In this document: positions 27,708 through 35,716 of the stretch, in pieces
Layout: every line of letters starts with the position of its first letter
Position numbering within the stretch: position 1 is the stretch's first letter
Assembly (NCBI RefSeq): GCF_900046455.1
Contig: NZ_FCOT01000009.1
Coordinates: 266,059-330,058 of the forward strand
Direction: 5' to 3'
DNA: 64,000 nt
Source of the DNA: Cellulomonas timonensis
Lineage (GTDB): Bacteria > Actinomycetota > Actinomycetes > Actinomycetales > Cellulomonadaceae
Translations under genes and position numbers: made by a program
Notes under the pieces: model-generated
What the model saw: the letters and a program-made list of their open reading frames with translations, nothing else
Database searches by the model: none
Told to the model about the DNA's origin: nothing

Positions 27708-27738
27708 TTGACCTGGAGCGCGCTCCAGGTCCGACAGT
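27708..27738 (+). promoter_or_regulatory. MerR-type promoter with 19-bp spacer and central dyad
   Basis: TTGACC (27708-27713), a 19-bp spacer and GACAGT (27733-27738) form an over-long promoter. The spacer carries the perfect dyad ACCTGGAGCGCGCTCCAGGT (27711-27730). This is the geometry MerR activators untwist. Transcription would begin near the reductase ATG at 27745, implying little or no 5' leader. Confidence 0.8.
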
Positions 27739-27744
27739 AGGGGG

Positions 27745-28722
27745 ATGACGACGACACCCCCCGCGGACCCGATCCTCTCCGCCCCACCGCTCGCGCTCGG
27801 CGCGATGTCCTTCGGCACCACCATCGCCGAGGACGACGCGTTCGCGCTGCTCGACGGCTATGTCGCCGCAGGCGGCGTGTGGATCGACACCGCCGACTGC
27901 TACGCGTTCTGGTCCGACGAGGCCGGCCGCGGCGGGGCGAGCGAGCTGCTGCTCGGCCGCTGGCTCGCCGCGCGGCCCGGGGTCCGGGAGCGGGTGCTGA
28001 TCGCGACGAAGGTCGGCTGTGAGCCGCTGTACCCGGGCAGCTACCCGGAGTCCTCCGAGGGGCTCGCGCCGGAGGTGGTGCGCCGGGTCGCGGCGCAGAG
28101 CCTCGAGCGCATGGGCATCGACCACATCGACCTGTTCTGGGCGCACCGCGACGACCGGGCCGCCGACCTCGCGCAGACGGTGGACGCCTTCGCCGGGCTC
28201 GTCGACGACGGCGTCGTCGGCCGGTGGGGGTACTCGAACACCGCGTTGTGGCGCGTCGAGCGGGCCGCCGCGCACGCCCGAGCCCAGGGGATCACCGGGC
28301 CGAGCGCCATCCAGCTCCGCTACACCTACGTCCAGCCCCGGCCGTTCGTGCGCGACCACGATCACGACCACCGGTTCGGCTGGATCACCGACGAGGTGCT
28401 CGACTACGCGGCGAGCAACCCCGGGATCGACCTGTGGGCGTACACCCCGCTGCTGTACGGCGCCTACGACCGCCCCGACCGGCAGATCTCCGACGCGTTC
28501 ACGCATCCGGGCACCACCCGGCGGCTCGAGGTCCTCGACGAGGTGGCGCGCGAGCTGGGCGCCACCCGCAGCGAGGTCGTGCTCGCGTGGCTCGTGGGAG
28601 GCGACCCGGTGGTCCGGCCGGTGGCGGGGGTGAGCAGCCAGGCGCAAGTGGAGGCCGCGCTGTCCGGCGTCCGGCTCACCCTGCCGACCGAGGCACGTGA
28701 GCGCCTCGACGCCCCCTGGTGA
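27745..28722 (+). CDS. Aldo/keto reductase
   Basis: A 325-residue NADPH-dependent carbonyl reductase of the AKR barrel fold. The catalytic tetrad is visible as D48 and Y53 (WIDTADCYAFW), K89 (IATKVG) and H134 (FWAHRDD). Further landmarks are GRWGYSNTALWRVE, IQLRYTYVQPRP and the C-terminal cofactor segment PVAGVSSQAQVEAAL. Together with the single-cysteine MerR regulator and its promoter it forms a probable reactive-aldehyde response pair. It ends in a strong bidirectional terminator shared with the transporter operon. Confidence 0.92.
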   Translation: MTTTPPADPILSAPPLALGAMSFGTTIAEDDAFALLDGYVAAGGVWIDTADCYAFWSDEAGRGGASELLLGRWLAARPGVRERVLIATKVGCEPLYPGSYPESSEGLAPEVVRRVAAQSLERMGIDHIDLFWAHRDDRAADLAQTVDAFAGLVDDGVVGRWGYSNTALWRVERAAAHARAQGITGPSAIQLRYTYVQPRPFVRDHDHDHRFGWITDEVLDYAASNPGIDLWAYTPLLYGAYDRPDRQISDAFTHPGTTRRLEVLDEVARELGATRSEVVLAWLVGGDPVVRPVAGVSSQAQVEAALSGVRLTLPTEARERLDAPW

Positions 28723-28732
28723 CCGACGCCTG

Positions 28733-28781
28733 ACGACAGAGGGCGGGCCGACGATGAGGTCGTCGGCCCGCCCTCTGTCGT
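28733..28781. terminator. Bidirectional terminator between reductase and ABC operon
   Basis: A 21-bp uninterrupted stem (outer CGACAGAGGGCGGGCCGAC) closes on a TGAGG loop. On the plus strand it ends GTCGTTCC. It sits exactly between two converging genes, 10 bp from each. Confidence 0.85.
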
Positions 28782-28791
28782 TCCCGTCGAG

Positions 28792-30108
28792 TCAGACCCC
28801 GCGGCGCAGCGCTGTGATCGGCTCGATGGCCGCGGCCTTGAGCGCGGGGTAGAAGCCCGCCGCGAGCCCGATGAGCCCTCCGGCGACGGCCGCGGCGCCC
28901 ACCACGCGCAGGTCGAGGATCGGCACCCAGGACTGCAGTGCGGACACGAGCACCACGACCGCGACGCCCAGCGACGCGCCGATCAGCCCGCCGATCAGGC
29001 CGATGATCGCCGACTCCACGATGAACTGCGCGGCGATGTCCCGGCGGGTGGCGCCCAGCGCCCGGCGCAGCCCGATCTCGCCCACACGCTCCATCACCGA
29101 CAGCAGCGTGACATTCGCGATCCCCACCCCGCCGATGAGCAGTGCCACGGCGCCCAGGGCCAGGAAGATCAGGTCGACGTCGGCCTGGACGTTCTGCTGC
29201 ACCGTGGAGCGGGCTGGCGGGGCCTTGACGCTGAAGCCGTCGGGGGAGTTGGGGTCGAGGGCGATCGGTGCCTGCTCGGCGACGACCTCGCCCGCCCCGG
29301 GCGCGATGCGCACCTGCAGCTCGGCGGGCGCCGCCAGGTCGAAGTCGGACCGCGCGGTGCCCATGGGCAGGATCACCGCGTCGAGCAGCTCCGTCTTGCG
29401 CTTCACGTCGTCGATGATGCCGATCACGGTGTAGGAGTCCTCGCCGATGAAGATCGACGGCTGCCTGTCGACGCGGTGCACCCCGAGGGACTCGGCGGCC
29501 CGTGCCCCGAGCACCACCACGCGGTCGCCGCGCGCGTCGTGTCCGGAGTCGAAGTTGCGGCCGGTGACGACGACGCCCCGCACCGTCTCGAGCAGGCCCT
29601 CCGACGAGGCCAGCACCGGGACCGAGGTCTGAGCCGCCTGCGACGGGTCGTTCACGGGCACCGACGTGACCTGCGCGCCCCGGACGTCCACCTCGGCGAG
29701 GGTGCCCGCCGACTCCACGCCGGCCAGACGGCTCACCCGCTCGGCGGCGTCCCACGGAATCCGCGCTTTGGCGCGCGTCTGGCCGCCGCCGGTCGACTTG
29801 GCGGGCTCGACGACCACCTGGGTGGCGGCGACCGCGTCGAACTGCTTGTTGATCTGCCCGGCCGTCGTGTTCGCGAGGCCGACGGTGACGACCACCGAGG
29901 CGATGCCGAGCACCGTCCCCATGATCGTCAGGATCAGGCGCCCGGGCCGGGCGCCGACGCCGAACGTGGCCTCGGCGAACAAGTCCCGCGCCCCGAACCT
30001 GTCGCCGCGTGGCGGCCGCTTGGCGACAGCCGGTGTCGCCCGCGCGTCGGCGAGCCCGAAGCCGTCCGGGTCGGTGGTGGGGCGGGTCCGGGTCAGGAGC
30101 CGCCTCAT
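28792..30108 (-). CDS. MacB-type ABC transporter permease (lipoprotein operon)
   Basis: The 438-residue last gene of the operon. A soluble leader precedes the first span (LILTIMGTVLGIASVVVTVGL). A MacB periplasmic-core-like extracellular domain follows (about 95-310), then three C-terminal spans (LIFLALGAVALLIGGVGIANVTLLSVMERVGEIGLRRALGA, IGLIGGLIGASLGVAVVVL, VVGAAAVAGGLIGLAAGFYPALKAAAIEPI). The GGVGIAN...EIGLRRALGA block is diagnostic of MacB/FtsX permeases, which transmit mechanical force rather than move substrate through the membrane. The start overlaps the ATPase stop by 4 bp. Confidence 0.92.
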   Translation of the reverse strand: MRRLLTRTRPTTDPDGFGLADARATPAVAKRPPRGDRFGARDLFAEATFGVGARPGRLILTIMGTVLGIASVVVTVGLANTTAGQINKQFDAVAATQVVVEPAKSTGGGQTRAKARIPWDAAERVSRLAGVESAGTLAEVDVRGAQVTSVPVNDPSQAAQTSVPVLASSEGLLETVRGVVVTGRNFDSGHDARGDRVVVLGARAAESLGVHRVDRQPSIFIGEDSYTVIGIIDDVKRKTELLDAVILPMGTARSDFDLAAPAELQVRIAPGAGEVVAEQAPIALDPNSPDGFSVKAPPARSTVQQNVQADVDLIFLALGAVALLIGGVGIANVTLLSVMERVGEIGLRRALGATRRDIAAQFIVESAIIGLIGGLIGASLGVAVVVLVSALQSWVPILDLRVVGAAAVAGGLIGLAAGFYPALKAAAIEPITALRRGV

Positions 30109-30824
30109 GCGAGCTCGGTCAATCGGCCGTCGGAGATCCGCACCCGCCGCTGGGCCCGTGCGGACACCTGAGAGTCGTGGGTGATCACCACGAGCGTGAG
30201 GCCGTCGCCGTGCAACTCGTCGAACAGGTCGAGCACCCCCGCGGAGTTCACCGAGTCCAGGTTGCCGGTGGGCTCGTCCGCCAGCAGCACCTGCGGCTCC
30301 GCGACGATGGCCCGGGCGATGGCCACCCGTTGCCGCTCGCCACCCGAGAGGACTGTGGGCAGGAAGTCGACCCGGTGGTCGAGGTGGACCCGGTGCAGCG
30401 CCGCCATCGCCCGGTCCCGGCGTTCTGCCCGGGGCACCCCCGAGTACAGGGTGGCGAGCAGCACGTTGTCGAGCACCGTGCGGTGGGGCAGCAGGTGGAA
30501 GGACTGGAAGACGAACCCGATGCAGCCGCCCCTCAGCCGTGAGCGGTCCGACTCGGAGGCGGCGCCGGTGGGGCTCCCGTTGAGGAGGTACTCCCCGGAG
30601 CTGGGCCGGTCGAGCAGCCCCAGGATGTGCAGCAGCGTCGACTTTCCCGACCCGGACGGGCCGATGATGGACAGGTAGTCGCCCGCCTCGATGCGCAGGT
30701 CCGCCGGGTGCAGCGCCACGACCGGCGGATCGCCGGGGAACGTGCGGGTGAGCGCGGCGAACTCGATGACGGCCGGGACCGGCCCAGCCGGCTGCTCGTC
30801 CAGGAGGACGTCGAGGACGCTCAT
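30105..30824 (-). CDS. MacB/LolD-type ABC transporter ATPase (lipoprotein operon)
   Basis: A 239-residue ATPase partnering the permease that follows. Walker A IIGPSGSGKSTLL, Q-loop FVFQSFHLLPHRTVLDNV, signature [15 protein letters not shown], Walker B VLLADEPTGNLD and H-loop VITHD give the LolD/MacB subfamily pattern (GNLD after Walker B). Overlaps of 4 bp at both ends tie it to the membrane-fusion gene before it and the permease after it. Confidence 0.95.
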   Translation of the reverse strand: MSVLDVLLDEQPAGPVPAVIEFAALTRTFPGDPPVVALHPADLRIEAGDYLSIIGPSGSGKSTLLHILGLLDRPSSGEYLLNGSPTGAASESDRSRLRGGCIGFVFQSFHLLPHRTVLDNVLLATLYSGVPRAERRDRAMAALHRVHLDHRVDFLPTVLSGGERQRVAIARAIVAEPQVLLADEPTGNLDSVNSAGVLDLFDELHGDGLTLVVITHDSQVSARAQRRVRISDGRLTELA

Positions 30825-32425
30825 CCGGCCGCCTCCGTCGCCTCGTCGGATGCGTCCTCGGCGCCGCGGATCCCCACCACGACCAGGTCGCCGGCGGCGA
30901 TGGGCTCCTTCGAGTTCACGATCTGCACGTACCCGCCGGCGGCCAGTCCGGTCTCCACTGTCACGAGCTCGGTGGCGCCCTTGGCGCCCTGCCGCTCGAT
31001 GCGCGACTCGCCACCGGGTCCGGCCGTGAGCGCGGCCAGCGGCACGGCGAGCACCTCGCCGCCGGTGGAGCTCACCGGAATCTTGATCCGCACGTTGTCG
31101 CCGCCCTGGAGCGTGGACAGCTGCTCTGCGGTGAGCTCGCCGAGCTGGAAGCGGACGGTGTGCCGCCCCGCCTGGCCAGTGGTCGACCCGGAGCCCGCGG
31201 GCGCCTCGGAACCCTCCGTGCCCTCGCCCTCGGGCTCTGCCGAGCTGCTGGTCGAGCCCGGGGCCTCGATGGCCTTCACGGTGACCTGCACGTCCTGCCC
31301 GAGCACCGTCACGGTCCCGGGGTTCCCGACCGCCAGCAGTGCGGCGTCGTCGGCGGAGGCGGACGCGACGATCTCGAGCGTGGCGCCCGAGACGGTCATG
31401 ACGGGACCGCTGACGATCGCGCCCAGCTTCACCGCCACGTTGTCGACCCGTCGTGGCAGAGAGGCGAGGAAGACGACCTCGCTCGCGGGGAGCGCGGTGA
31501 GCGTCGCGGCCTTGGCCTCGGTGTGCATGGCCTTGGCGTCGGCCAACGCCCGCTGCGCGGAGGCGACGGCGGCGGCCTCGGCGGAGCTCCCCATGCCCGC
31601 CAGCACCTGCGTGCGCTGTGCCTCGGCCACGGTGACGGCCTCGCGCAACGCCTCGATGCTGACGGCGCTGGGCGCCTCGGGGTCGCCGGCCGCTGCTGCG
31701 GCCTCGGCGGCGGCAACCTCCCGTTGCGCGGAGCGCACGGCGTTGTCAGCCTGCAGCCGCTCCACTTCGGTGGGCCCCGACGAGGCGGTCTTCAGCGCGA
31801 TCTGGGCGGAGGAGAGGCCGTCCTCGGCGGCGCGCACCGCATCCTGCGCGCCCTTGAGCGCGTCCTTGAGCTCTTTCCCTGGCGCGGGCGGCTGGTAGCC
31901 GACCTTCCGGTAGAGCTCCACCACACCGGCGGCCGTGGCCGCGTCATACACGTCCGAGTCGGGCTTGCCCGCGTCGATGCCGAGCGCCGCGAGCGCCGCC
32001 TTGAGCTGGAGGACGTCCGGCCCTGCGACACCCGCCTGCAGGCTGCGGTAGGTGGGCAGCGTGCCAGGCAGCACGATCACCGGGCGTCCCGCGACCTCGA
32101 GGGCGACGCTAGCCGCGTCGACAGTGGAGCCGACCTCGGGCACCTGGCCCGTCACAACCGGCTGGCCCTTCACCTCGCCCGTCTCGACGCGGATCTCGGC
32201 CGGGTCGTCGTACAGCGGGTCGCCCCGCAATGTCACGTCGTTGGCGAGGACGCGGCTCTCCACAGGCACGGTCACCGCGCCAGCGACCGGGGGAGCGGCG
32301 TCCGCCTCTGCCTTGGCCGGAGACGTGATGAGCTGGCTCAGCCCCAGCCCGGCGACGAGGCTCAGCACCGCGACGCCGGCCATCACGAGGATGGTGCGGT
32401 TGCCCTGCGGGATCGCGCGGCTCAC
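30821..32425 (-). CDS. Membrane-fusion-like protein with peptidoglycan-binding domain
   Basis: A 534-residue HlyD/MacA-like adaptor. A single N-terminal membrane anchor (TILVMAGVAVLSLVAGLGL) comes first. A peptidoglycan-binding-1-like domain follows (about residues 127-175: LQAGVAGPDVLQLKAALAAL, then VYDAATAAGVVELYRKVG). Next is a long Ala-rich coiled coil (about 185-310), then beta-barrel segments and a Ser/Glu-rich insertion before a C-terminal barrel. In a Gram-positive cell it would connect the MacB permease with the wall. GTG 32425 overlaps the lipoprotein stop (GTGA). Similar wall-binding adaptors accompany MacB systems in other actinobacteria; the cargo is unknown. Confidence 0.85.
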   Translation of the reverse strand: MSRAIPQGNRTILVMAGVAVLSLVAGLGLSQLITSPAKAEADAAPPVAGAVTVPVESRVLANDVTLRGDPLYDDPAEIRVETGEVKGQPVVTGQVPEVGSTVDAASVALEVAGRPVIVLPGTLPTYRSLQAGVAGPDVLQLKAALAALGIDAGKPDSDVYDAATAAGVVELYRKVGYQPPAPGKELKDALKGAQDAVRAAEDGLSSAQIALKTASSGPTEVERLQADNAVRSAQREVAAAEAAAAAGDPEAPSAVSIEALREAVTVAEAQRTQVLAGMGSSAEAAAVASAQRALADAKAMHTEAKAATLTALPASEVVFLASLPRRVDNVAVKLGAIVSGPVMTVSGATLEIVASASADDAALLAVGNPGTVTVLGQDVQVTVKAIEAPGSTSSSAEPEGEGTEGSEAPAGSGSTTGQAGRHTVRFQLGELTAEQLSTLQGGDNVRIKIPVSSTGGEVLAVPLAALTAGPGGESRIERQGAKGATELVTVETGLAAGGYVQIVNSKEPIAAGDLVVVGIRGAEDASDEATEAAG

Positions 32426-33393
32426 TTGGCCGCCTTGGCGTCAGTGGCGTACTGCTCGATCCACGCGTCGAGCTCGGCCTTGTGCGCGTCGACGAACTCC
32501 TGCTCGAGGGCGAACTGCACCTCTCGGGTCGTCTTCTGGTAGCCGACCTTCGTCTGGCACTTCGCGTCGGCGATCGCCGTGGACATCTCCTTCTCGCGCA
32601 GCTCGGTCTCGGCGGCCTTGTCCGTGCTGCCATCCGGGGCAGCCGACTCCCAGAGCGCTGAGTAGGCGTCGGAGATGCTGGTGGCCGCGTCAGGGACCTT
32701 CGCGAAGTCGAAGCCGGCCTCGTTCATGCAGTCCGACCACTCGGCGTCGAGCGCGGTGAGCTTCGGGTCGCTGGCGACCTTCTCGTACAGCGTGCCGATC
32801 TCGTCCTGGAGCTCGACGAACGCCGGGTCCTCGTACGCGGACATGGTGGAGCCGTACGTCTCGTTGCTCGCCTTGCCGTTGCAGCCCGCGGTCGTCCAAT
32901 CCCAGGTCGTCTCCGCCTCCTCGTCGAGGGCCTCCGGCTGCTCCGGCCCCCACAGGGCCTCCCAGTAGGCGGCCTGCTCGCTCTCGGACATGGCGGCGAC
33001 GTAGTCGGCGTTGGGGTCCACCTGCACTGCCTCCTCGCCATCCTCCGACTCGGAGCCGATCGAGTACCCGTAGCCGTGCTTCTCGGCGAACTCCTCGCTG
33101 CCCCATTCGAGGTCCTCGTCCCACTCGAACGAGCTGCCCGAGACCTCCCGGGGGGTGTACTCGAAGCCGGCCTCCTGCATGCAGGCCGCGACGATGTTCT
33201 CCTGCTCGACTTGGAGCTTCTCGTAGTCGACGTCGTCATAGGCGCTCGTGACCGGCTTCATGTACTCCTGGAGTGGACCCTCGCTCGCCTTGGAGTCCTT
33301 CCCGGCATCGGAGTCGCCGCTGCTCCCGCAGCCGCTGAGCAGAAGCAGGGCGCAACCGGCAGCGGCGGCGGCGGTGAACGGGACGGACCTCAT
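32422..33393 (-). CDS. Lipoprotein paralogue 1 of the ABC operon
   Basis: A 323-residue lipoprotein of unknown function, with lipobox LSGC and lipid-bearing C22. It is strongly acidic (Asp/Glu-rich) and carries four cysteines shared with the two upstream paralogues: C71 (ACMQEAGFEYTP), C171 (WDWTTAGCNGKAS), C222 (WSDCMNEAGFDF) and C279 (IADAKCQ). The block CM(Q/N)EAGF occurs twice, hinting at an internal duplication. The C-terminal EFVDAHKAELDAWIEQYAT is nearly invariant in the family. ATG 33393 has GCAGGAAGG upstream. Its stop overlaps the adaptor gene, so lipoprotein and ABC transporter are translationally coupled. Confidence 0.88.
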   Translation of the reverse strand: MRSVPFTAAAAAGCALLLLSGCGSSGDSDAGKDSKASEGPLQEYMKPVTSAYDDVDYEKLQVEQENIVAACMQEAGFEYTPREVSGSSFEWDEDLEWGSEEFAEKHGYGYSIGSESEDGEEAVQVDPNADYVAAMSESEQAAYWEALWGPEQPEALDEEAETTWDWTTAGCNGKASNETYGSTMSAYEDPAFVELQDEIGTLYEKVASDPKLTALDAEWSDCMNEAGFDFAKVPDAATSISDAYSALWESAAPDGSTDKAAETELREKEMSTAIADAKCQTKVGYQKTTREVQFALEQEFVDAHKAELDAWIEQYATDAKAAK

Positions 33394-33602
33394 GGGTGTG
33401 CCTTCCTGCGGAACGGTGGGCGCGGGTGGCGATGGAGCCGGCGCGCGCGCGGGTCAGTTTGTCGGTTTTGATCCCTGACGAACCTAGCAACGGGGGGGCT
33501 GTCGCGGGTCAACCCTGCGGATGACCGGCTGTTCAGGCACGTGGCGCCTCAGGCGGACAACGCTTGACCACAGGCGGACGGCACGGCGGGTTGGCTCGCG
33601 CC
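33394..33602 (-). promoter_or_regulatory. Leader/promoter copy before lipoprotein 1
   Basis: The 209-bp gap repeats the leader of paralogue 2. On the coding strand it has TTGACC, then TAGGTT 20 bp later, then GGGATCAAAACCGAC (33461-33475) and a CGCGCGCGC run. TAGGTT fits a -10 box, but the spacer is long, so a regulator or another sigma factor may be involved. Confidence 0.45.
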
Positions 33603-34553
33603 TCACTTGTCCGTGGCGTACTGCTCGATCCAGGCGTCGAGCTCGGCCTTGTGGGTGTCGATGAACTCCTGCTCGAGGGCGAACTGCACCTCCTGGGCCT
33701 TCTCGGGGTAGCCGGCTTTCTCCTGGCACTTCGCGTCGGCGATCGCCGTGGCCATCTCCTTCTTGCCCAGGTCAGCCCTGGTGGTCTCGTCAGTCGTCTC
33801 CGAGAGCGCGGCGTAGGCCTCGGCGATGCTCTCGTGGGCTTCGCTGACTCTCGCGAAGTCGAAGCCCGCCTCGTTCATGCACGCGGACCACTCGGCGTTG
33901 ATCGCCGCGAGCCTCGGGTCGTCCGGGACCTTCTCGAACATCCGCCTCTGCTCCTCATGGAGGTCCTCATAGGCGGGGTCCTCATAGGCGGCGTTGAGAT
34001 TGCTGTACACCTCGTGGTTCGCCTTGGCATTGCAGCCGCCCTTCGTCCAGTCCCACCCGGACTCGGTGTCGACGTCTTGCTGCTCGCCGAACAAGGCCAG
34101 GCTGTAGGCGGCCGCCTCGCTCTCGGACATGGCTGCGAGGTAGTCGGCGTCCGGGCTGACGAACTCCTCCTCGCCGATCTCCGACTCCGGACCGGCCGAC
34201 CAGCCGTAGCCGTACTTCTCGGCCCACTCCACAGGGCCCATCCTCTCCGCGTCGTCCAACGAGGCCGGTTGGCTCGGGACGTCCTGGGGCGTGTACTCGA
34301 ACCCTGCCTCCTGCATGCAGGAGGCGATGATGTTCTCCGCCTTCTTGTGGCGCTTCGCGGACTCGTCGGCGTTGTCGCTCGGGATCGACTTCGTGTACGC
34401 GTGAAGCGGACTCTCCTTCGCCGCGGTGTCCTTCCCGGCGTCGGAGCCGCTGCTGCTGTCGCCGCCGCCGCTGTCGCTGTCGCTGCCGCTGCAGGCGCTG
34501 AGCAGGAGAAGCGCGCCGACAGCGGCGGCGACGGTGAACGGGACGGACCTCAT
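33603..34553 (-). CDS. Lipoprotein paralogue 2 of the ABC operon
   Basis: A 316-residue relative of the other two lipoproteins: lipobox LSAC with C21, a Ser/Gly/Asp linker (SGSDSDSGGGDSSSGSD), then C79, C174, C225 and C276 in the same motif contexts, including both CM(Q/N)EAGF blocks. The SAACMSE-free region ADYLAAMSESEAAAY also recurs in each paralogue. Its upstream 200 bp closely resemble those of paralogue 1, and the two ATGs are 1160 bp apart, so gene plus leader was duplicated in tandem. It probably also has its own promoter rather than relying only on the operon promoter. Function unknown. Confidence 0.88.
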   Translation of the reverse strand: MRSVPFTVAAAVGALLLLSACSGSDSDSGGGDSSSGSDAGKDTAAKESPLHAYTKSIPSDNADESAKRHKKAENIIASCMQEAGFEYTPQDVPSQPASLDDAERMGPVEWAEKYGYGWSAGPESEIGEEEFVSPDADYLAAMSESEAAAYSLALFGEQQDVDTESGWDWTKGGCNAKANHEVYSNLNAAYEDPAYEDLHEEQRRMFEKVPDDPRLAAINAEWSACMNEAGFDFARVSEAHESIAEAYAALSETTDETTRADLGKKEMATAIADAKCQEKAGYPEKAQEVQFALEQEFIDTHKAELDAWIEQYATDK

Positions 34554-34768
34554 GGGTGTGCCTTCCTGCGGAACAGTGGTTCGCGGCCGGCGATGGAGCG
34601 GGCGCGCGCGCGTGTCAGATAGTCGGTTTTGATCCCGACGAACCTAGGCAGCGGGCGGCGATCGCGGGTCAGCCTTGCGGATGACTTGGCTGTTCAGGAA
34701 CGTGGACCCTCAGGCCGACAACGGTTTGCCACGGTGGAACGTCATGCCGGGCGTTGGGGCCGTGTCGG
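34554..34768 (-). promoter_or_regulatory. Leader/promoter copy before lipoprotein 2
   Basis: This 215-bp gap holds the sister copy of the leader before paralogue 1: CTGACC, TAGGTT 20 bp on, GGGATCAAAACCGAC (34622-34636), GCGCGCGCG and GCAGGAAGG before the ATG. Conservation of the leader as well as the gene supports duplication of a whole expression unit. Confidence 0.45.
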
Positions 34769-35716
34769 TCACTTGGCCGCCGTCGGCGCCGTGGCGTACT
34801 GGCCGACCCAGGCGTCGAGCTCGGCCTTGTGCTCGTCGACGAACTCCTGCTCGTAGGCGACCACGACCTCCATGACGGTCGCGTCGTACCCGACCTCCTT
34901 CTGGCACCTCGCGTCGGCGACGGCCGTGGCCACCTCCCGCTCGCGCAGGGCCGCCTCGGCGGCCTTGTCTGTGCCGGTCTCCGGGTCGGCCGCGTCCCAG
35001 AGAGCCGAGTACTGCTCGGCGAAGCTGTTGTTCGCGTCCATGACCTGCGCGAAGTCGTAGCCCGCCTCGTTCATGCAGTCCGACCACGCGGCGTCGACCG
35101 CGGTGATCTTCGGGTCGGCGTAGACCTCCTCGTACAGCCGGGAGATCTGCTCGCTGAGGTCGGCGTAGGCCGGGTCCTCGAAGGCGGCCATCGGGCTGGC
35201 GGCCCAGGCCTCGTTGCTCGCCTTGCCGTAGCAGCCCGCCTTCGTCCAGTCCCATTCGTACTCGGCGTCGTCGTCGATGGGCGCGTCCTGCTCACCCCAG
35301 AGCGCCAGCTCGTAGGCGGCCCGCTCGGTCTCGGACATGGCCGCGAGGTAGTCGGCATTCGGGTCCACCGACTCGGCCTCGTCGCTCGCGGGCTCCGGGC
35401 TCGAGTACCCGTACCCCTCCCTCGCGGCGTGCTCCTCGGTGAACTCGAACGCGTCCTCGCCGTCGGGATAGTCGGCGCTCGAGACCTCCCGGGGGATGTA
35501 CTCGAACCCCGCCTCCTGCATGCAGGCGGCGATGATGTTCTCCTCCTCGGCGTGGACCTTCTGATAGTCGATGTCGTAGAGGGCGTCCATGTAGGCCGTG
35601 AGGGGCGCGTCTGCCTTGCTCTGCTTGCCGGGCTCGGCGTCTCCACCGCTGGCGCATGCGCTGAACAGCAGCAGCAGTGCGCAGCTGGCGATGGCGGTGA
35701 TCGGGATGGTCCTCAT
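34769..35716 (-). CDS. Lipoprotein paralogue 3, first gene of the ABC operon
   Basis: The 315-residue most diverged of the three lipoproteins, with lipobox FSAC and C21. It keeps C65 (ACMQEAGFEYIP), C162 (WDWTKAGCYGKAS), C214 (WSDCMNEAGYDF) and C271 (VADARCQ) and the EFVDEHKAELDAWVGQYAT end. Cysteine spacing is almost constant across the family (95-100, 51-52 and 51-57 residues), suggesting two structural disulfides outside the membrane. ATG 35716 is chosen for its AGGAAGG site and the signal peptide; the longer frame to 35923 runs through the promoter. It directly follows the TATACACA operator. Confidence 0.88.
   Translation of the reverse strand: MRTIPITAIASCALLLLFSACASGGDAEPGKQSKADAPLTAYMDALYDIDYQKVHAEEENIIAACMQEAGFEYIPREVSSADYPDGEDAFEFTEEHAAREGYGYSSPEPASDEAESVDPNADYLAAMSETERAAYELALWGEQDAPIDDDAEYEWDWTKAGCYGKASNEAWAASPMAAFEDPAYADLSEQISRLYEEVYADPKITAVDAAWSDCMNEAGYDFAQVMDANNSFAEQYSALWDAADPETGTDKAAEAALREREVATAVADARCQKEVGYDATVMEVVVAYEQEFVDEHKAELDAWVGQYATAPTAAK

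Noticed and set aside
27238-28647. 469-codon version of the MerR regulator
   Set aside because: The extra N-terminal part is antisense to the aldo/keto reductase; the helix-turn-helix begins a few residues after the ATG at 27660.
33421-34640. CGCGCGCGC tracts before lipoproteins 1 and 2 as Z-DNA or CRISPR-like repeats
   Set aside because: They are short, occur within duplicated leaders and have no spacer structure. No CRISPR array, tRNA, rRNA or insertion sequence was recognised anywhere in the window.
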